The position numbers and the translations under genes were made by a program. The notes beneath the pieces are model-generated. The model was not told the origin of the DNA, did no database searches, and worked only from the letters and a program-made list of their open reading frames with translations. Positions 63,409 to 64,000 of a stretch of DNA of 64,000 bases are shown here, piece by piece. This DNA comes from Stappia indica (lineage in GTDB: Bacteria > Pseudomonadota > Alphaproteobacteria > Rhizobiales > Stappiaceae): the NCBI RefSeq assembly GCF_001696535.1, contig NZ_MBQE01000003.1, forward strand, positions 434,001-498,000. The letters are read 5' to 3'. The stretch's first letter is position 1; every line of letters starts with the position of its first letter.

Positions 63409-63992
63409 AGCAGCCGCGACACCATGACGAGACGCGCGGTCGCCGAGACCGCGCAGACCGCCGCGAAGGCCCAGGCGATGGGGGCGAAGGCGGCCGGAAA
63501 CAGGCAGAAGGCGAGGAAGACGGCGATCGTCTCCGCGCCTTCCGCAAGCCCGCCGAGATAGTAGAGCGACTTGGCCCCTTGCGCGCTGGTCGAGAACCCG
63601 CGCTTTTCCGCCATGATCGCGAAGCCGAGAAAACTCGCCCCGTTCATGTAGAAGCTGAACAGCAGCGCGCTGGCCGCCAGCGCGTTGGCGGCCGGGTCGG
63701 CGAGCGCGAAGGCGAAGGGGATCGCCCCGTAGAAGAAGAAATCCAGCACGATGTCGAGATAGCCGCCGCGATCCGTGCGGGCGCGGGCGCGCGCCACCGC
63801 GCCGTCGAGCCCGTCCGCCAGCCGGTTGGCGAGGATCAGCAGCGCGGCAAGGAGCGGCGCGTGCCAGCAGATCGCGAAGGCCGCGGCGATGCCGCAGGCA
63901 AAGCCTGCGAGCGTCACCGCATCGGCGCCCACACCCGCAGCCGCAAGGCGCCGGCCGGCCGCATTCAGCGGCGGATCGATGAGCGGCCTCAA
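63405..63992 (-). CDS. CDP-alcohol phosphatidyltransferase family protein (may extend past window)
   Basis: At least 195 residues with about six helices. The catalytic motif DGLDGAVARARARTDRGGYL continuing DIVLD is the CDP-alcohol phosphotransferase signature (DGx2ARx8Gx3Dx3D). It transfers a phospho-alcohol from CDP-alcohol to a membrane lipid. The frame is open to the window edge; the first visible start is a TTG at 63992, and the true start may lie beyond 64000. Its 3' end overlaps that of metZ by 4 bases. Confidence 0.85.
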   Translation of the reverse strand: MRPLIDPPLNAAGRRLAAAGVGADAVTLAGFACGIAAAFAICWHAPLLAALLILANRLADGLDGAVARARARTDRGGYLDIVLDFFFYGAIPFAFALADPAANALAASALLFSFYMNGASFLGFAIMAEKRGFSTSAQGAKSLYYLGGLAEGAETIAVFLAFCLFPAAFAPIAWAFAAVCAVSATARLVMVSRLL

Positions 63993-64000
63993 GCGGGCGT

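Overview
This 64 kb window is a high-GC chromosomal segment of an alphaproteobacterium of the order Hyphomicrobiales (Rhizobiales), most like a Stappia/Labrenzia/Pannonibacter-type marine heterotroph. The genus is an inference. The class is supported by a gcrA cell-cycle gene with a CtrA-like site upstream, a SAM-II riboswitch before metZ, a double-length dCTP deaminase, DmdC-like acyl-CoA dehydrogenase, and a phoR-pstSCAB-phoU-phoB cluster behind an alphaproteobacterial-type Pho box.

Layout. 0-12.5 kb: an acyl-CoA dehydrogenase/enoyl-CoA hydratase pair, then a long run of minus-strand genes (DnaJ-like cochaperone with a 43-residue membrane peptide gene just downstream, lipoprotein, methyltransferase, CorA, a DUF1499 protein, fatty acyl-CoA ligase, two tandem HAD phosphatases, an MBL-fold hydrolase). 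12.8-17.2 kb: a polyamine-type ABC importer in which one permease carries a Pro/Ser/Thr repeat plus coiled coil. 17.3-19.1 kb: two small translationally coupled genes and a convergent TPR protein. 19.3-27.2 kb: the complete phosphate module. 27.3-31.5 kb: gcrA, then divergent argD-argF-hslO. 31.8-36.6 kb: a first RND efflux pair. 36.6-48.1 kb: assorted enzymes, an orphan amino-acid-type binding protein, a membrane glycosyltransferase, an SbcD/SbcC-like (YhaO/YhaN-like) pair, an HI0933-type flavoprotein and a PaiB-like protein. 48.2-49.2 kb: a YciI gene and a TetR repressor with a 25-bp palindrome upstream.

49.1-53.1 kb is the only clearly accessory stretch. It is visibly poorer in G+C, contains one XPD/DinG-like SF2 helicase with a long uncharacterised C-terminal half, is flanked on the left by an intergenic region with three iteron-like repeats, and lies against the 3' end of a tRNA-Gly(CCC) gene. 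No integrase and no duplicated tRNA end were seen. This is the best candidate for an undescribed, possibly defence-related, locus.

53.2-64 kb: a bacterial NaV-type channel, an adenylate/guanylate cyclase, dcd, a DUF2892-adaptor-RND operon whose promoter contains an AT-rich dyad, metZ under a SAM-II riboswitch with its own terminator, and a CDP-alcohol phosphatidyltransferase running to the right edge.

All assignments come from reading motifs and context by eye. No database search was run, so family names are recognition calls and gene starts are judged from ribosome binding sites and spacing.
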